Assembly (NCBI RefSeq): GCF_031877795.1
Contig: NC_133932.1
Span: forward strand, 79,225,937-79,289,936
DNA length: 64,000 bases
DNA from: Strix aluco
Lineage: Eukaryota > Chordata > Aves > Strigiformes > Strigidae
Direction: 5' to 3'
Shown: piece by piece, positions 1-12,400 of the stretch
Numbering within the stretch: the first letter of the stretch is position 1
How the letters are laid out: each line of letters opens with the position of its first letter
Position numbers and translations under genes: made by a program
The notes under the pieces: generated by a model
Told to the model about the DNA's origin: nothing
What the model saw: only the letters and a program-made list of their open reading frames with translations
Database searches by the model: none

Positions 1-384
1 GTTTACAACCAATGTTTACTAAGGATTATACCCTCACCCTGCCTTCTATTAAGAGAGTCCTGTTGCTTAAGAAACCAGGTGTTAACCCCTCAAAGCGGAT
101 GACATTTTCCAACCCTGCATATTTCACAAAGCTTGAACACATTCAGAGGGAAAGAAAGTTTACGTAAGACACAAAACAGATGTTTAATAAATTTGAGTAA
201 TCTGACAGGCAAGTAATGTTTTGGTCTTTCCAAAAGACAGCCACAGAAAGGAAGCAACTACTTTCTTCCAGACACAATAAAGAGGACTTTGGTTTGGTTT
301 TAATTAAAGAGACCGGATCATAACTGAAAGAAGAATCCTTACCTCCTGTGTTATACTTTGATCTCACCTTTGATGCTAATTGGA

Positions 385-464
385 AAGAAGCAACTCTGAC
401 TTTCTATTTAGCATCAGTAGTATCAAGAAACAACTCTGACTTTCTATTTAGCATCAGTAGTATC
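385..464. repeat. Two-copy 40-bp tandem duplication
   Basis: Positions 385-424 and 425-464 are adjacent copies of one 40-bp unit containing CAACTCTGACTTTCTATTTA. They match at 39 of 40 positions; the one difference is G at 390 against A at 430. Near-identity in non-coding DNA points to a recent local duplication or a length-polymorphic site. Confidence 0.95.
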
Positions 465-2412
465 CTTCCAGTCACATCAGTGTCATTCACTCAGAGTAAG
501 ACATGATCAGTGACAAGCATCATGTTGGTCAGGGTAAAACCTGGTCTGAGTCACTGAATCATCCCAGCAGTCTAACATGAGAATCAGTCATGTCTTCAGG
601 ATTATCTAGAAAAGAACAACACTGACTCTTTCTGCTTAGGAGTAGTTTTAAAGCAGATCACTTTGGGCACTGAAACAACTATAAAAGTAAATATAATATA
701 AATGGCATAGACACTAAACATAAAAGGGTTTTCTTTCCCAGAATGATCTGCAGTAGATGCAACCGTCAGCTATTTTTACTATTCCTTAAAAAAATCTATT
801 TCTTTTTTACTTAAACGGGTTTGAATCTATAGGGGAGATCATATTAAAACAAACAAAAGAAAATTCATAAAGTTTACTATGGTTTTATGGAATCAATCCC
901 ATTCTCTACAAACTAAGTTAGGTGAGACTGGTAGAAATAAAACTGGAGCAAAATCAAGCAGAATTGTATATCTACACCCTCTCTTGTACAATACACAACT
1001 ACTTGGCAGTGTTGTGTTTCGCAAGTCTTATGGTAGAAGTGTCGACCTTTCAAAGTGCCCAAGATCTATCTATATATGATTACCATTATGTGTACAAGGG
1101 TGAAAAAATGTTCTTCCTCCTTCACATGAGTCATTTTAGCTAAAGCTGTTGTCCTCTTACCTAGCAGAAAGGGACTGTATTTGCTTGTTCTATCACATAG
1201 TCGTAACTCAGCCAAACGCTTAGCTGAAAGACTGCTATATTTTGGACCTCTGCAGCCTTCAGTTAGCATATCCAACTAATTTTTCAGTAAATACAGACAA
1301 ACTGGAAATTAGAAACAAAAAGCAAGAGACAAAAAAAAAATTATTCCACACTTGTATGCAACCCCTCCATAAAGCTAACACCATGACCAACAGCTTCAAC
1401 TGCCTAATGATCATGAACTTTCAACTCATGGCCTGATTTTCAGGCACTGATCACCTATAACTGCAACTGAAGTCAGTTCTTGTCTGAGAGCTCACAACAG
1501 ACTCAAATTAAAGTACAGAAATTCAGTCATAAAAAGCTAGATAACTTAAGAGGGGGAAGGATATTCTACATAATTTATCTTCTTACAGCAGAATAAACAG
1601 AAATGTGCTAGAAAAGATATTTGATTAATTTTATACTTTGCTTTTATGCCAAAGGCAGGAAATACAAAGTGAAAGTAATATATCCTTTTTTTGAAAGCAG
1701 CAGTGCCTACTTTTCCCTCACCTCCCCCAAGCATCTGTATTTGCTTGAAAAAAGTCATGCAACCAGCTAACTGGATGTGTGTAAAAGATCGAGGATTATC
1801 TATTCAAGCTTTCACTGGCTTCTTGGAATATAGGAATATTTGGAAATTCTGCAATTCGATATTGTTTGTTAACAGCAAGAAGCATGTAAGATTTTTCTCA
1901 TGTATCCTTTCCCTTTACAATACTGCATTTGCAAAGATTGATGAAAAGGCCTTCACTGTGGCTTCTGTTTTTCAAGTCTCCCATACAAACTCTCTCCATA
2001 TACTTTATGGGTTTTTTCCCGGCAAAAAGTAACATTTACAGGCCTATATGAAGCCATGTGAATCTCTCCTTCCTTTTTTTTTTTTTCCTCACTTGTGAGA
2101 AGCTAATACAATGAGCCAAGCATGGTATGATTATGTAACATCAAAACATTAACACCAAAAGAATCAATTTTCCTTTAGAAGGACAAATGACACCAGAGTT
2201 ACTTCACTTTTAAACAGCCTGAAGAGCAACAGCACTGGGGGGGAAATGGAAGTAGGTCATGTTTTTCTCCTGTTTCATTATATCCAGAACAGACATAGAA
2301 ATCTGAAGATTTTTGCTCTAATAAAAACAAGTCATCTGCATACGATGGGAGAAAGAGGATTGCCTAAGCGCAAGGGTATTGAATATTGTCTCTCCTGGAA
2401 GAGAATTTAAAA

Positions 2413-2521
2413 GAAAAAAAAAAACCCACACCAAAAAACCCAACAAGCCAAAAACCACAAAAAAAACCCAAAACCACAACAAACCCAAACCAAAACAAAA
2501 ACAAACCAAGAACACCACCAC
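2413..2521. repeat. A/C-rich low-complexity tract
   Basis: The plus strand here is almost only A and C, with irregular AAAACCC, CCAAAC and ACCACA words and very few G or T. The opposite strand therefore reads as a Phe/Val/Leu/Gly/Trp-rich frame (2318-2521), which is a composition artefact and not a membrane protein. A shorter tract of the same type lies near 26820-26875. Confidence 0.85.
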
Positions 2522-4164
2522 ATGGGTAAAAAACTTTTCCCAGTTTTAGCTAATTGGGGGGGGTGGTGGTGAACAAAAGGAATTGCAGGAGTAGCAAGGA
2601 AGGAGGACTAGAAGATGGACAGTCCCAACTACTTCACTACTTTCCCCAAATTCAGGAAGTAGCAGCACCAGTACCTGTTTCTATTTTTACAGACTTCACA
2701 AGCAAATAATAAACTGTCATGACTTAAACTTCATACCATCCTACAAGACATATTACAAGCAGCAATAAAACCACTCAAAGTTTGCCCATTTGCTAATCGA
2801 GAAAAATCTGTCCAGCAAAATTCCTCAAGCTGTAGGAAACAAAATCTTCTCAGTTTATACTTGTATCATATTTGGAAGGTTATTTTCATAACCACAGCAG
2901 CTCAAGTTTTGGAAAGAGTAGTCCAGACCTTCAAACATGCAAAAAGCCTTTAATTCTCCACTCAAAAGCAAGCCCACAGATGTGCTTAGGCCTGTATGTT
3001 TAACATCCTCTGTCTGCAGTCACACTTGCCATTCCTAAAATATTTTGTTGAAATGGTGTCACTTTCTTTTTCTGTGTATACTGCACTGATCGGGCTAAAA
3101 ACAGCAAGTTTATAAACAGGAACATGGGTTTTCCAACATGAATAAAGATCTCAATTTAGATGTATTAAAAAAGTTTTTCTGTTTTGCGAGACAGGACTAA
3201 AAAATTAATGCCTTTTAGAGCAGACTGAAAACTGTATGTATTGCTCCATTTGACTATACATACCTTAAAGCAAAAGGCTTTAGGAATCTGCTCTAAGAGA
3301 CTTTATAATGTAAGCATCCTGCAAATTTCACCACAAGATTTGACTTCAAAACCAGCTGGGCTTTCCTTGAATAGAGGTAGTTATGAAGTAAAAGCCTCAG
3401 AAAATAATGATATTGAAGTGATCTGAACAGAGAGTTGTCTAAATACCCAGGTCTTCCAGGTGTTGCTGAAGTTTAAAAACAAGAAATAATGTTGGTATCT
3501 TCTAATGTTGAAGATCAGAAAAAATCCTGTTTTCTCAAACTCCCAGAAGCAAAGCTGGAGTTATATGGGTATACTGCATCCACACATTACTTACTTTTGC
3601 TTCTAAACATTTTAATGAAAGGTATCTATTCTCAAAATGGTTCCTACTAACTGTTTTTTTAAATAGAACAATTAACTCTTAAAAATTGCATGCCTTTCCA
3701 AAGAACGGTGAAGTAGCAGCTGTGGAGGGGTAAAAAAAGTTTGTCTCTGGGATAACAGGGATATTTATTCACACCCCATAAGATAAGCAGCACAACTTCC
3801 ATTAGCATTTGATATTTTAAACTAGGACTACACTTTTGAACAGTGACAATTACCTAAAGACTGCTAATTTTAGTCTGTTTGCTACGGATATTTGATAGAC
3901 ATTCTGAAGGGCACAAAAGCACAAGTTGCTACATACATGAGCATTTCATTTGATGACAGTGCAGTTCACACGTACTCACCTGTCCAGAGAACTTACTTTC
4001 TACTACAACAAAATCTGAGACTGAACACACAGTTGGAGTTGGGTCACAAACAGCAGCAGAGGGTAGACCAAAAAGCATGTGCATGTACACACACAAAACA
4101 GACAAACCAAACCTAATTGGAATTCCTTCATCTTTAATACAAGGATAAGATTTTTTCAGTGACC

Positions 4165-4345
4165 ATAAGCACTTTCACAGACAGAGCACTACATGTGTAA
4201 GATCTACGTATCTCACTGGTAACCCCCCATTTCGCAGAAGGGAAAAAGGCATGGAAGTCACCATAGCTACATAAAATGCAAGTAACAAAGGATGAAATTT
4301 GAACTCAGGCTTCCAGTTTCCTATTCACTGAACACTGAGGACTTT
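4165..4345 (+). repeat. Degenerate MIR-like (L2-tailed SINE) relic
   Basis: Words occur in the order of the MIR core and 3' part: GCACTTT near the start, then CCCATTTCGCAGAAGGGAAA (compare 'cccattttacagatggggaaa'), then a stretch like 'cacagctagtaagt' and GATGAAATTTGAACTCAGG (compare 'gattcgaacccagg'). Divergence is high, as expected for an ancient amniote element. The call rests on word order recognised by eye. Confidence 0.5.
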
Positions 4346-5136
4346 GAAAAAAACATACATTCCAGTACACTTTCATGACGGCAACAGTGTTCAAAAAAAC
4401 CTTACAAGTTAATTACCTAAGTGTGTCATGTTAAAAATATTAGTGGTTACTAACAGCTAGATATTGTAAAACAGAATCAGTTGTTGTATCAACACTAATT
4501 CAAACTAATTCTTCTGATCACACACACACACAAGCAGTAGTAACTCTGTTTCCTTGCCAAGTACAAACCTAGATTAATTTCAATGCGGTATAGAGAAACT
4601 TCAGATGAGATTGTTTTGATTCTTTCCTTGCACTCAACGTGTGTGAGAGTACTTGGTGCCTATAAGAGTGATATAAATTAGAGAAAACTTTGATGATTTC
4701 AAGTTACTACCCTAAGGATTTGCCAGAGGGGGAAAAAAAAAAAAAAAATCTGTATAGACTATAACTATGGTTTACTAGATGAAGAGCAAAACAGCACCAA
4801 GGAAATATATCAAGAGTTTAGAAAGTAAACAACTGATGTAATATTTGAAGGAAAAAAAAAAAAACAACACAAACAACAAAACGAACACCAAGGACTTTCA
4901 CCTCTTCTGAAGCTGTTCAAACAGAAACAGAATAACAACTGTAATTTACAGTTCACTTCACTGTTTAATGTTATTCTATTGCACCATCATCTAGCTAATG
5001 CTGATATAACAGTCATTTTCTCCGCAACATGAATTCATTAGCCAACGAATCACAGTTGAAATAAGAAGAGAACTGGTTTGAAAACATGTGTTTTAGGAAA
5101 AGCCTGAATAACCTTTAGCCACCCCAACCTCCACAT

Positions 5137-5146
5137 CCTTACCGGA
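5137..5146 (-). promoter_or_regulatory. FARP1: 5' splice donor of FARP1 exon 2
   Basis: The minus strand reads CCG|GTAAGG, with GT at 5142-5141. The frame falls apart in meaning immediately after it (VRMWRLGW...), whereas FARP proteins continue with FERM F1 sequence from the next exon. The split leaves phase 0. Confidence 0.88.
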
Positions 5147-5313
5147 ACATCAAAAGTTTCTTGTGTGTCATCCAGCATCTGAATTTTGATAGAGATGAGT
5201 TTTCCTGGAGGTGTCATAGGCGGTTTCTGTCCATGCTCCAAGGTACTGATCCCAGCATTTTCCTGAGCTCCCAATCGGGATCCTGCTGTTGGTCTCTGCT
5301 CTGTTTCACCCAT
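5143..5313 (-). CDS. FARP1: FARP1 first coding exon (residues 1-57)
   Basis: This exon encodes the N-terminus of FARP1, a membrane-associated Rho/Rac guanine-nucleotide exchange factor acting in dendrite growth and synapse formation. The 57 codons start MGETEQRPTAGSRLG and close with KLISIKIQMLDDTQETFDVP. The first 39 or so residues are the flexible leader. From about residue 39 they form the first strands of the FERM F1 (ubiquitin-like) lobe. The family protein is about 1,045 residues with FERM, DH and two PH domains, so only the extreme N-terminus is here. The ATG (5313-5311) has A at -3 and G at +4, and across the inferred exon-1 junction the last in-frame stop lies upstream at 47675-47673. 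The exon is a whole number of codons and ends at a CCG|GTAAGG donor, phase 0. FARP2 is the nearest alternative, but the leader matches FARP1 as I know it. Confidence 0.93.
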
Positions 5314-5338
5314 GTTTAGGGAAACACGTTTCTTATAT
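5314..5338 (-). other. FARP1: FARP1 exon 2, 5'UTR part (25 nt)
   Basis: These bases lie between the acceptor AG (5340-5339) and the ATG. They read ATATAAG...CTAAAC on the minus strand. The first six bases, ATA TAA, supply an isoleucine codon and a stop to any frame that enters in phase 0 from exon 1, which is how the second upstream ORF ends. There is no stop in the FARP1 frame within these 25 nt. Confidence 0.8.
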
Positions 5339-5365
5339 CTGATAAAAGAATAAGGGCAAAGAAGA
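5339..5365 (-). promoter_or_regulatory. FARP1: 3' splice acceptor of FARP1 intron 1
   Basis: On the minus strand a pyrimidine-rich stretch including TTATTCTTTTATCAG ends at AG (5340-5339). It has no earlier AG in the last 20 or so bases and sits 25 nt before the FARP1 ATG, so it is the natural acceptor for exon 2. Confidence 0.8.
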
Positions 5366-7498
5366 CCATATCACTTACAAATAAGAGGTTTTCCACATAA
5401 GCATTATGGTACGTATACTTACAGCTAATAAACCATATGACCATTAACATAAAGTGAGGAGGGCAAGTGGGACAACTCATCACTTGCTGACCATCTCCTG
5501 TCTGTATCAGCATTTCTTCCTCTGGCCCTCTGCAGCTGCCACCTTGCTTAAGGGTCTGTGAAGCAGGAAAGCCAAAGGAGTACAAAATCACCCCAATTAC
5601 ACGGCCTAAATATTTTGTTTCCTTTGGGGATCAGAGCTGCTCTAGAACCTACAGCCCAGCCTGATCCCACTGATAGGCCAAGGCCTGTAAGGACATGCTA
5701 CTGGGAAGGCCCAAAAAAGCCAGAGCAGTAACACTGGTTGAGAAAAGCACGGGGAATCAGATTTCCCACAGAGCCCTGTAAGCGGAAGGGGAATAACAAG
5801 GAACCCACCTTCCTCGCTGTGCTAGGGGAAGGCTAGACCTGCACCAGCTCACCGGCACTGCTTGCTGAATGTGGATGTCTGCTTCGTACCCATGGAAAAT
5901 AACCTCAGAAAATGGCTTGCTAATTTTGTTTCCATGCAGCTTTCACACCATATTACAGAGCACATTTCTGCTAAATAATTATTCTATCCTAAAAAGAAAG
6001 CAGAGCTACAACAGTGATTCACTGTGATTTTTTCATTAACTGGCACAATTTTGAACCTTCTTTTCTAATTCAAGGACCATTAGTTTTACTTGTCAAATGT
6101 TACACATCATACTAGACTTTTATTTCACTTTTTCCCCCTGCTTTTTGACACTCTAGCTGGGTTTCTGATGAAACCCACGGCTACTGTCTATTTATCTTTC
6201 TTGGTAATCACATTTTCATTCTGCATGGCTTTTATATGCTGATCAATGACCATTAAAAAAAACACGTAGCACACCAAGAACAGGAATGTAACTTTCCAGC
6301 TGAACAGAAGCACAAGAAGTCTATCACTGCCTTTACGCTGAGGTTACAATTATTGAGAAACCTATGGGAAAAATCGTAAGCACAAGATAGCTATGTATTA
6401 GTGAATGCATCACCAGTTCAACAGTATATTATAAAGAACAGTGCCAGGTAATAAGACACCAGTTCCCTCCAAAATGACATAATAAAAACAGTCCTTTCTT
6501 CATCAGGATATACTATTTACTAGACATCACTCTTCCATGTCCTGACTAATCTGTTCCCACACATTTTTCACACAGTAAGTAGCTTGGAGTAAAATTTTTT
6601 TAAAACAGCACTTTGATTAAAAGACGTGTTAGCTTAGAAGGAAGGCAATGAAAAATTAGAGATCACACACTTCTACTTATCACCTCAAAAGGCATGATTG
6701 AAGGAGAACAAAAAAATGCAGGCAAACTTTTCGGCACTATCTACCCATCAAGGTTGGAGAGACATTAAGGAAACCTACCCAAGTACAACACTACTGGAGA
6801 GGCAAAGTTTTCCTCACTTGGCATTGTAATCTAAAAACATAAGAGGAATTAATTAAATTTATTTTATTCTTTAAAACTAAATTCAATCTTTTTATGAGAC
6901 AAGAAGTGCCACCAAGAAAGCTGCAGTTGGAGGCAGGAATTCTAGAAGACACCAAGCTCTACATAGCGAGACTTCAAGCCTACTTACAAAGAAACCTGAT
7001 TTTTCTGCATGCGAAGTACAGAGGAACATTTAAAAAGGTAACACATGCATCCTGTCTGGAAGTGCCACTACACACACAGAGATACTGGTCCACGTCCTTA
7101 TTAATTCAAAAGCCAGTTTAAGAGCTCTTCTGAAGTCACCATATACTGCAGACAGCACCAACATGGCAGAAAAGATTGCTGTATTACTACAGTAGGTTTT
7201 GGCTAAGTATACATTTAAAGTGGATGAAGAAATCTGTTCTTTCCATTAAATCCTAAACATAGGAATCAATTCAGTCAGTTCAAGGGATACCATTAAATAA
7301 TCAATGCAAGGAAATATTACAGAGTTTGAACCTTTCTATAAATGTCCTTCTGACTAGATGATCTAGTGGCCCACACACACATTGAGACAGGCCAATAAAC
7401 TTAGTGAAACAAGGAAAAAAGACCCAAATTTAGGAGCCAAAAAAAATCATGGAAGAAAAGTACAAGCCAAACCACTCCATATATACAGCCAAGAAGTT

Positions 7499-7518
7499 TT
7501 TTATTATTATTATTATTA
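7499..7518. repeat. (TTA)n microsatellite
   Basis: About six uninterrupted TTA units follow a short T run. It is a simple repeat inside FARP1 intron 1 and a plausible length-polymorphic marker. Confidence 0.9.
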
Positions 7519-9006
7519 ACAGTTAGTAGTATAGAAACTCTTGTAATATATATATTAAACCATTAGTTACACACACACTTCCCTTTGGAAGCAAAGATCT
7601 AAGAAGTATTGGCCACCCTGATCACATGCATCTGCTACTTACAAAATTAGAAGCAGACTTCCTTTTTTAATCTGTATGTATATCTAAACATCAGTATGTT
7701 GCACTGGACATTATTTAAGGTTTTTTCTGTGTGACACTAGTCTCACTGTGGTGCTGTCATAACATCAGCATAATATCTTTATTATGCCTTTATGTAAGAG
7801 GCCTTAAAATTATTACAATCAAGCTCTCTAAAATAATACAGTGCATTGGTCAAGCTGCATACTTTTCTCTAAATCACTTTGATCTAGAAGACAGCAAACT
7901 AAGGTCACAGAATGCAACAGAAGAGTATTAAGCAAATATTGAACAAACCTGGGGGGGGATTAGGATACCTAACATCTGTCACAATGAGGAGAAGGATCAA
8001 GTTTGGACAGAGAACGGAGAATTTTAAAAACACTTTAGTAGAAAGATGACATTGATGAATTGTGGAGGGTATTAATGGAGAAGAAAAAGCAGTGGCCACC
8101 AGATTTTAACGTATGTGGCTCTAAGCAAAACGTAAGTGGAGGTAGACAACCAGTAAAGGAGCAAAGAGTGACAAATAAAAAGGACTCATCTGAACTCTGA
8201 AAATTAAAGAGTTTCTGCCTGCTCTTGACAGCTGGTGAAACCCAAGGCCAAAATTGCATCTATCATTTCTGCTGCAGATTTGCTGGGTGTCAGTGCCCTT
8301 CTCAGTAGCGTCGTAGCATCTGCAAAGATGGAGAGAGACCGCTGCAGTGAGCTAACCTGCATCCTAACCTGCACGAGGAGAAAAGTTACCTGAGACAGCA
8401 GAGCTGCCCAGAACAGAGCCTTGGCCCCTCCTGCTCCTTCCCAGCTCCCACCCATTCAGTCCTGCCTTATGCCATGCACTGACTCACACCTTCCTCGGAG
8501 CCTTCACTGAGCCAATGCACCTAACACAAAAGAAAAAAATTCAGTGTTTTGTTCTTTGCTGGGTTAGCAAATTAAATCAGCTCTCAGCAGGCTGGCAAAC
8601 CTAAAGCCAGGGTAAGCTGAGCCCACCCAGCTGCTGGGAGGCCACGAGACTTAATCAAGACATCTCACCCAACTCTACCTGAAACACCTGGAAGGCACAA
8701 GAAGCTACAACTGCCATTAGATAGATTAGCAAACATGTTTTTGTCCTAATCACACATTAACAATCCTTTTACACAGATACTAAATACTTTGATTAAAATT
8801 TTAAGTTCTGTATATACTCATGCATTAACTGGACAAAGGCCACGATGTGGCTCAGCACAAAGCAATTTTAGCTCTCCATGTTCAAAACAGGTGCATTTTA
8901 TAGCATTGGAAAGGTTCAAGCCAATTTCCATGTCTTTTTCTGACAGGATGAAAAAACAATCAAACTGATGTAGTCTAAAGGAAGCTCAGAGTATAAACAC
9001 CACTTT

Positions 9007-9028
9007 GGGGGGGTTGGGGAGGGTTGGG
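9007..9028 (+). other. Canonical G-quadruplex motif
   Basis: The plus strand carries G7-TT-G4-A-G3-TT-G3: four runs of at least three G separated by loops of one or two bases, which fits the strict quadruplex pattern. FARP1 is transcribed from the minus strand, so the G-rich strand is the template and the pre-mRNA would be C-rich here. Confidence 0.8.
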
Positions 9029-9269
9029 AATAAAGGGTTACAAAACTTACCAAATATTGAGAAAAAGAGAAGTAATAAGCCACTGTTAAAAATGTGGAGA
9101 GGGGTCATGTTGGAATAGATGCTAATCTGACCTGTTAACTACTCTCCTCTTCCAGATCAGACAATGAGGTTTGGACATTTGATGCAAGAGGTTCCCAGAA
9201 GCCTGAAGACTCCTGTTATAGGGGGAGAATGGTACCAGGTATCTAGGCCTTTTCCACTTCTTTTGCTTT

Positions 9270-9420
9270 GCTTAAACACATTTTCACAGCACGAAACAGA
9301 AGGCTGCACACTGCTCACTGTTCTCCTTTTAAAGGTGGGGAAGCCTGAGGCACAGTGGGATGGTGTGACTGGCCTGCAAAGTCACTGAGCAGACCAGCTG
9401 CGGATCTGTCTCTCAGATCA
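9270..9420 (+). repeat. Degenerate MIR-like relic
   Basis: The sequence GGTGGGGAAGCCTGAGGCAC at about 9336 is close to the MIR core 'gatggggaaactgaggcac'. It is followed by GTGTGACTGGCCTGCAAAGTC, like 'agtgacttgcccaaggtc', and then by a TCTGTCTC word expected near the 3' end. The order and orientation are consistent, with heavy divergence. The boundaries are approximate. Confidence 0.55.
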
Positions 9421-12400
9421 TATGGCAACGAAACATTTGAAAGAGATTGAAGTAATCAATATAATACCAGATGAGATGAGTCAAACTGACTCAATGGCTT
9501 ATAAACCTCAGTAAGAACTAGGAAGGTACCAGAGGACTAGAAAGGAACAAATTCAACCCAGATCTTCCGAAGGGTAACAAACATGAAGCAGAAAGGAGAA
9601 AGAGGGGCAATCCAGGCAAACCGCTCAGATGTGCTTTTAACTCTCAGCTTCTTGTAAAACTTTTGGAAAGCCTCAGCTGTGGAGAGGACTACAGTGAATA
9701 CTGCTAGGTAACACTTCTGTCAAGTACTCATCTTAAGTTCTAAGCACTTCCATATTTGCAGAAAAACATAAAACTTGACAAACTGGAGTAAGTTTAAGGA
9801 ATCATCACAAGTAAGTTCTACAGAAATACCAGGTAATATGCACAGGTCACACGTGGAGGGCTCAGAGAGAGCAGCTGTGGCAAATCTAACTGAGAGTGGA
9901 GATGCAACCTCTCTCCAAGACCCAGTGCACCCCTGCACCTGACATTAATGCTTGAAAGCAGAGGGAGCAGGGCATGTCTGCACCTCTGCAGCTCAACTGC
10001 AGAGGCTAATTTATCAACCAAGCCCACTTCTCATATGATGTGCCGATCCTTCACATTTCCTTTTCCCTCCCCATGGACAACAGCAAAGTACGTATAAATG
10101 TATCACTCTGCCAAAAGCACATAGCAGACCTGTACTCATTAAGAGAAAATTCTATACCTGCAGCATAAATTGTCAGTGAGGCTGCACTTTCATTAGTATA
10201 CCAGAATGATTATAAACATGAAATAAGAGACTAAGTTTTCTGAACCCATATTAAAAAAAATATATAATACAAGGCAAGAGGACCAGGAAGACTGAAAACG
10301 AATCTAGTCTGAAATGATGGTGAGCAGACAGAGCGCAAATATAGCTCAAGTTTTTATATTTTGTGAAACATTATCCCAGTTAATTTCCACAAGTCCATGG
10401 CAGACTTGCACAACGCAAATAAGGCAATTACAAAAATTCAAGCTATTCATCTAAATAATACTAATACAATTTCTTTGATAAAAAACAATTTTGAAAGTTG
10501 CAATGAATCAATGCAAAAGAAAGAAACCATCTCCAGCACTTGCTCAGCAGAAAACTCATGCATACCAGGTGCAGCAGTGGTGAAAGTCAACCTGCGAGGC
10601 AGCAGACATGATGCACGCGACTAGCCATCGCAGCAATAAATGGCAAATTTTCAAGTCATGCTACATAAAGTGATGGATCAGCCCTGTTCCAGGCAAACAA
10701 CAATAACCAAAATTGGTTTCCTGAGCAGGAGTCACCATGTACCACAGGGGACAGCTGTGTGGGAATACCTAGAGGTGACAGATTTATCCTTTTCACAAAT
10801 ACAAAACAAGTATGTTCAGCAGGAAGGAGAAGTCCGCAGCAGAGAAAGGGGTATTTTTTTGAAAGCTTTGAAGTCACCATCATCTTAGGAGTCTTTGGCA
10901 GTTTCTCATGTGAGAATATCAAAGATTTCTTGGAAAAAATCTTCTCTTCAAAGGCTGATTTTCTTAAGGAACTACAAAAATCCACAAACAGATGCCTCAC
11001 TAACACAATGTTCATGCTTTACATTATTCGGCACAGAACCTCATACACTCTTGAAATTACATAAAGGTCCTTACAAAGAAAAACATACATTAGAAATCTG
11101 ACATAAATCCAGAAATTTTTCATCAGGCTAACAGACCAGCATTTTTGTGGAAGCAAAGAAATGTGACACCAAAAAGCTCTTAATAGAAAAACAGCTCAAG
11201 CTTGAAGGGCAGTAGCACAGACACAGGTGCTGGGTATCTGCTTCTCTGCTTGCACCCAGCAGACTATGCTTGGTTGCTCAGCCTCTAATGGAAACATTGC
11301 AACTGAAGGTGGTTTATGGATTCATTTTCAGACACCTGTCTGCCCTTTCTGCTCACATCCACAATATTCAGATAGAGAAGGAAGTATTATAAAAAGCCAA
11401 TTCTTCTGTACCACTGAGCTGTATTTTAACGTTGTAAATGATGACACATGAAGTCAGAAGTAGGGAGGTTCTAGGTGAGGTCTGGTGAAGAAGATCAGCA
11501 CTGAAGCTCATATCTACTCTCCTGACTATATAGGGGACAACAGGATGAAGGGGGAGCTCCTTAACTGGGCTTAATTTCTAAACACAGATTTGCTTTTTCT
11601 TTTTCCTGTCCCTAAAGACACAGAAAATTAACCTCTTAAAACCTGCCTGCCCACAAAAACACCACAGCTGTCTACTTTTTGCAAGTCTCAGAACCAGATA
11701 TTTCAGCATTCTGCAGACTTCCTAAAATTTGCAGCAGTAAGAAATGCCCTCAACTAGGGCAGAGTATCAATAATAGAATAAAATTCATCACCTGTCATGA
11801 AAATAAAGATAGCCCACAAAGTTGCCCACCTTGGTCAGACTCTGAAAACGTCTAAATCACACTGTCTTATCCCTTGACCCAGTTTCTATGGTACTGTCAT
11901 GTAGATGGACAAAATACTCAGATTTGTAGAGCAATACAGTAAGCTTAGTTGTTAGCACCAAACCAGCTAGAACATGAAACCAATATCAAATTTAGGGACC
12001 TAAACAGCAAGTAACACAAAGCTTTACAAACTCAAACTATTCAGTATGCTAATAATGTGGCCTAAAATCCAGAATAATGAACATTTATCTACGTATAGGA
12101 CAAAAAAAACACCTCTCACAAGCCTATCTGTCCAGCATTCAGAGTGCCTGCATTCATTACTGCTTCTACCTTTAGGGCCATTCAGCTTCCAAGTGGAGCT
12201 CATTTATCTTCATTGCATTCAGGTCCTAAAGCTGTTTGCAATTCTGTGGCGCTAGCAGCTGTCCCAGATTCCAAGTCTTCTGCCAGATGTCAGCAAAGAG
12301 CAGTCCCATCCCGCACAAATCTGATGTATGCTATCTTTTTTCCTCAACCACACACCTGTCAGTACATCTATCAACAAGTGCTGTAATAGATTTCTGTATG

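Larger units (their letters stand above)
1..5142 (-). other. FARP1: FARP1 intron 2, 5' portion (continues past position 1)
   Basis: This stretch starts at the GT donor just 3' of FARP1 exon 2 on the minus strand and runs off the window without meeting an acceptor followed by the next FERM-encoding exon. I found no frame resembling the next part of the FERM F1 lobe. It is AT-rich and otherwise ordinary. It holds a 40-bp tandem duplication at 385-464, an A/C-rich low-complexity tract at 2413-2521, a MIR-like relic at about 4165-4345, and short A or T runs near 2072, 4735 and 4851. The open frames here are under about 120 codons and resemble nothing I know. Confidence 0.8.

Noticed and set aside
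2318..2521. Hydrophobic minus-strand frame resembling a membrane segment
   Set aside because: It is the translation of the A/C-rich low-complexity tract read from the other strand.
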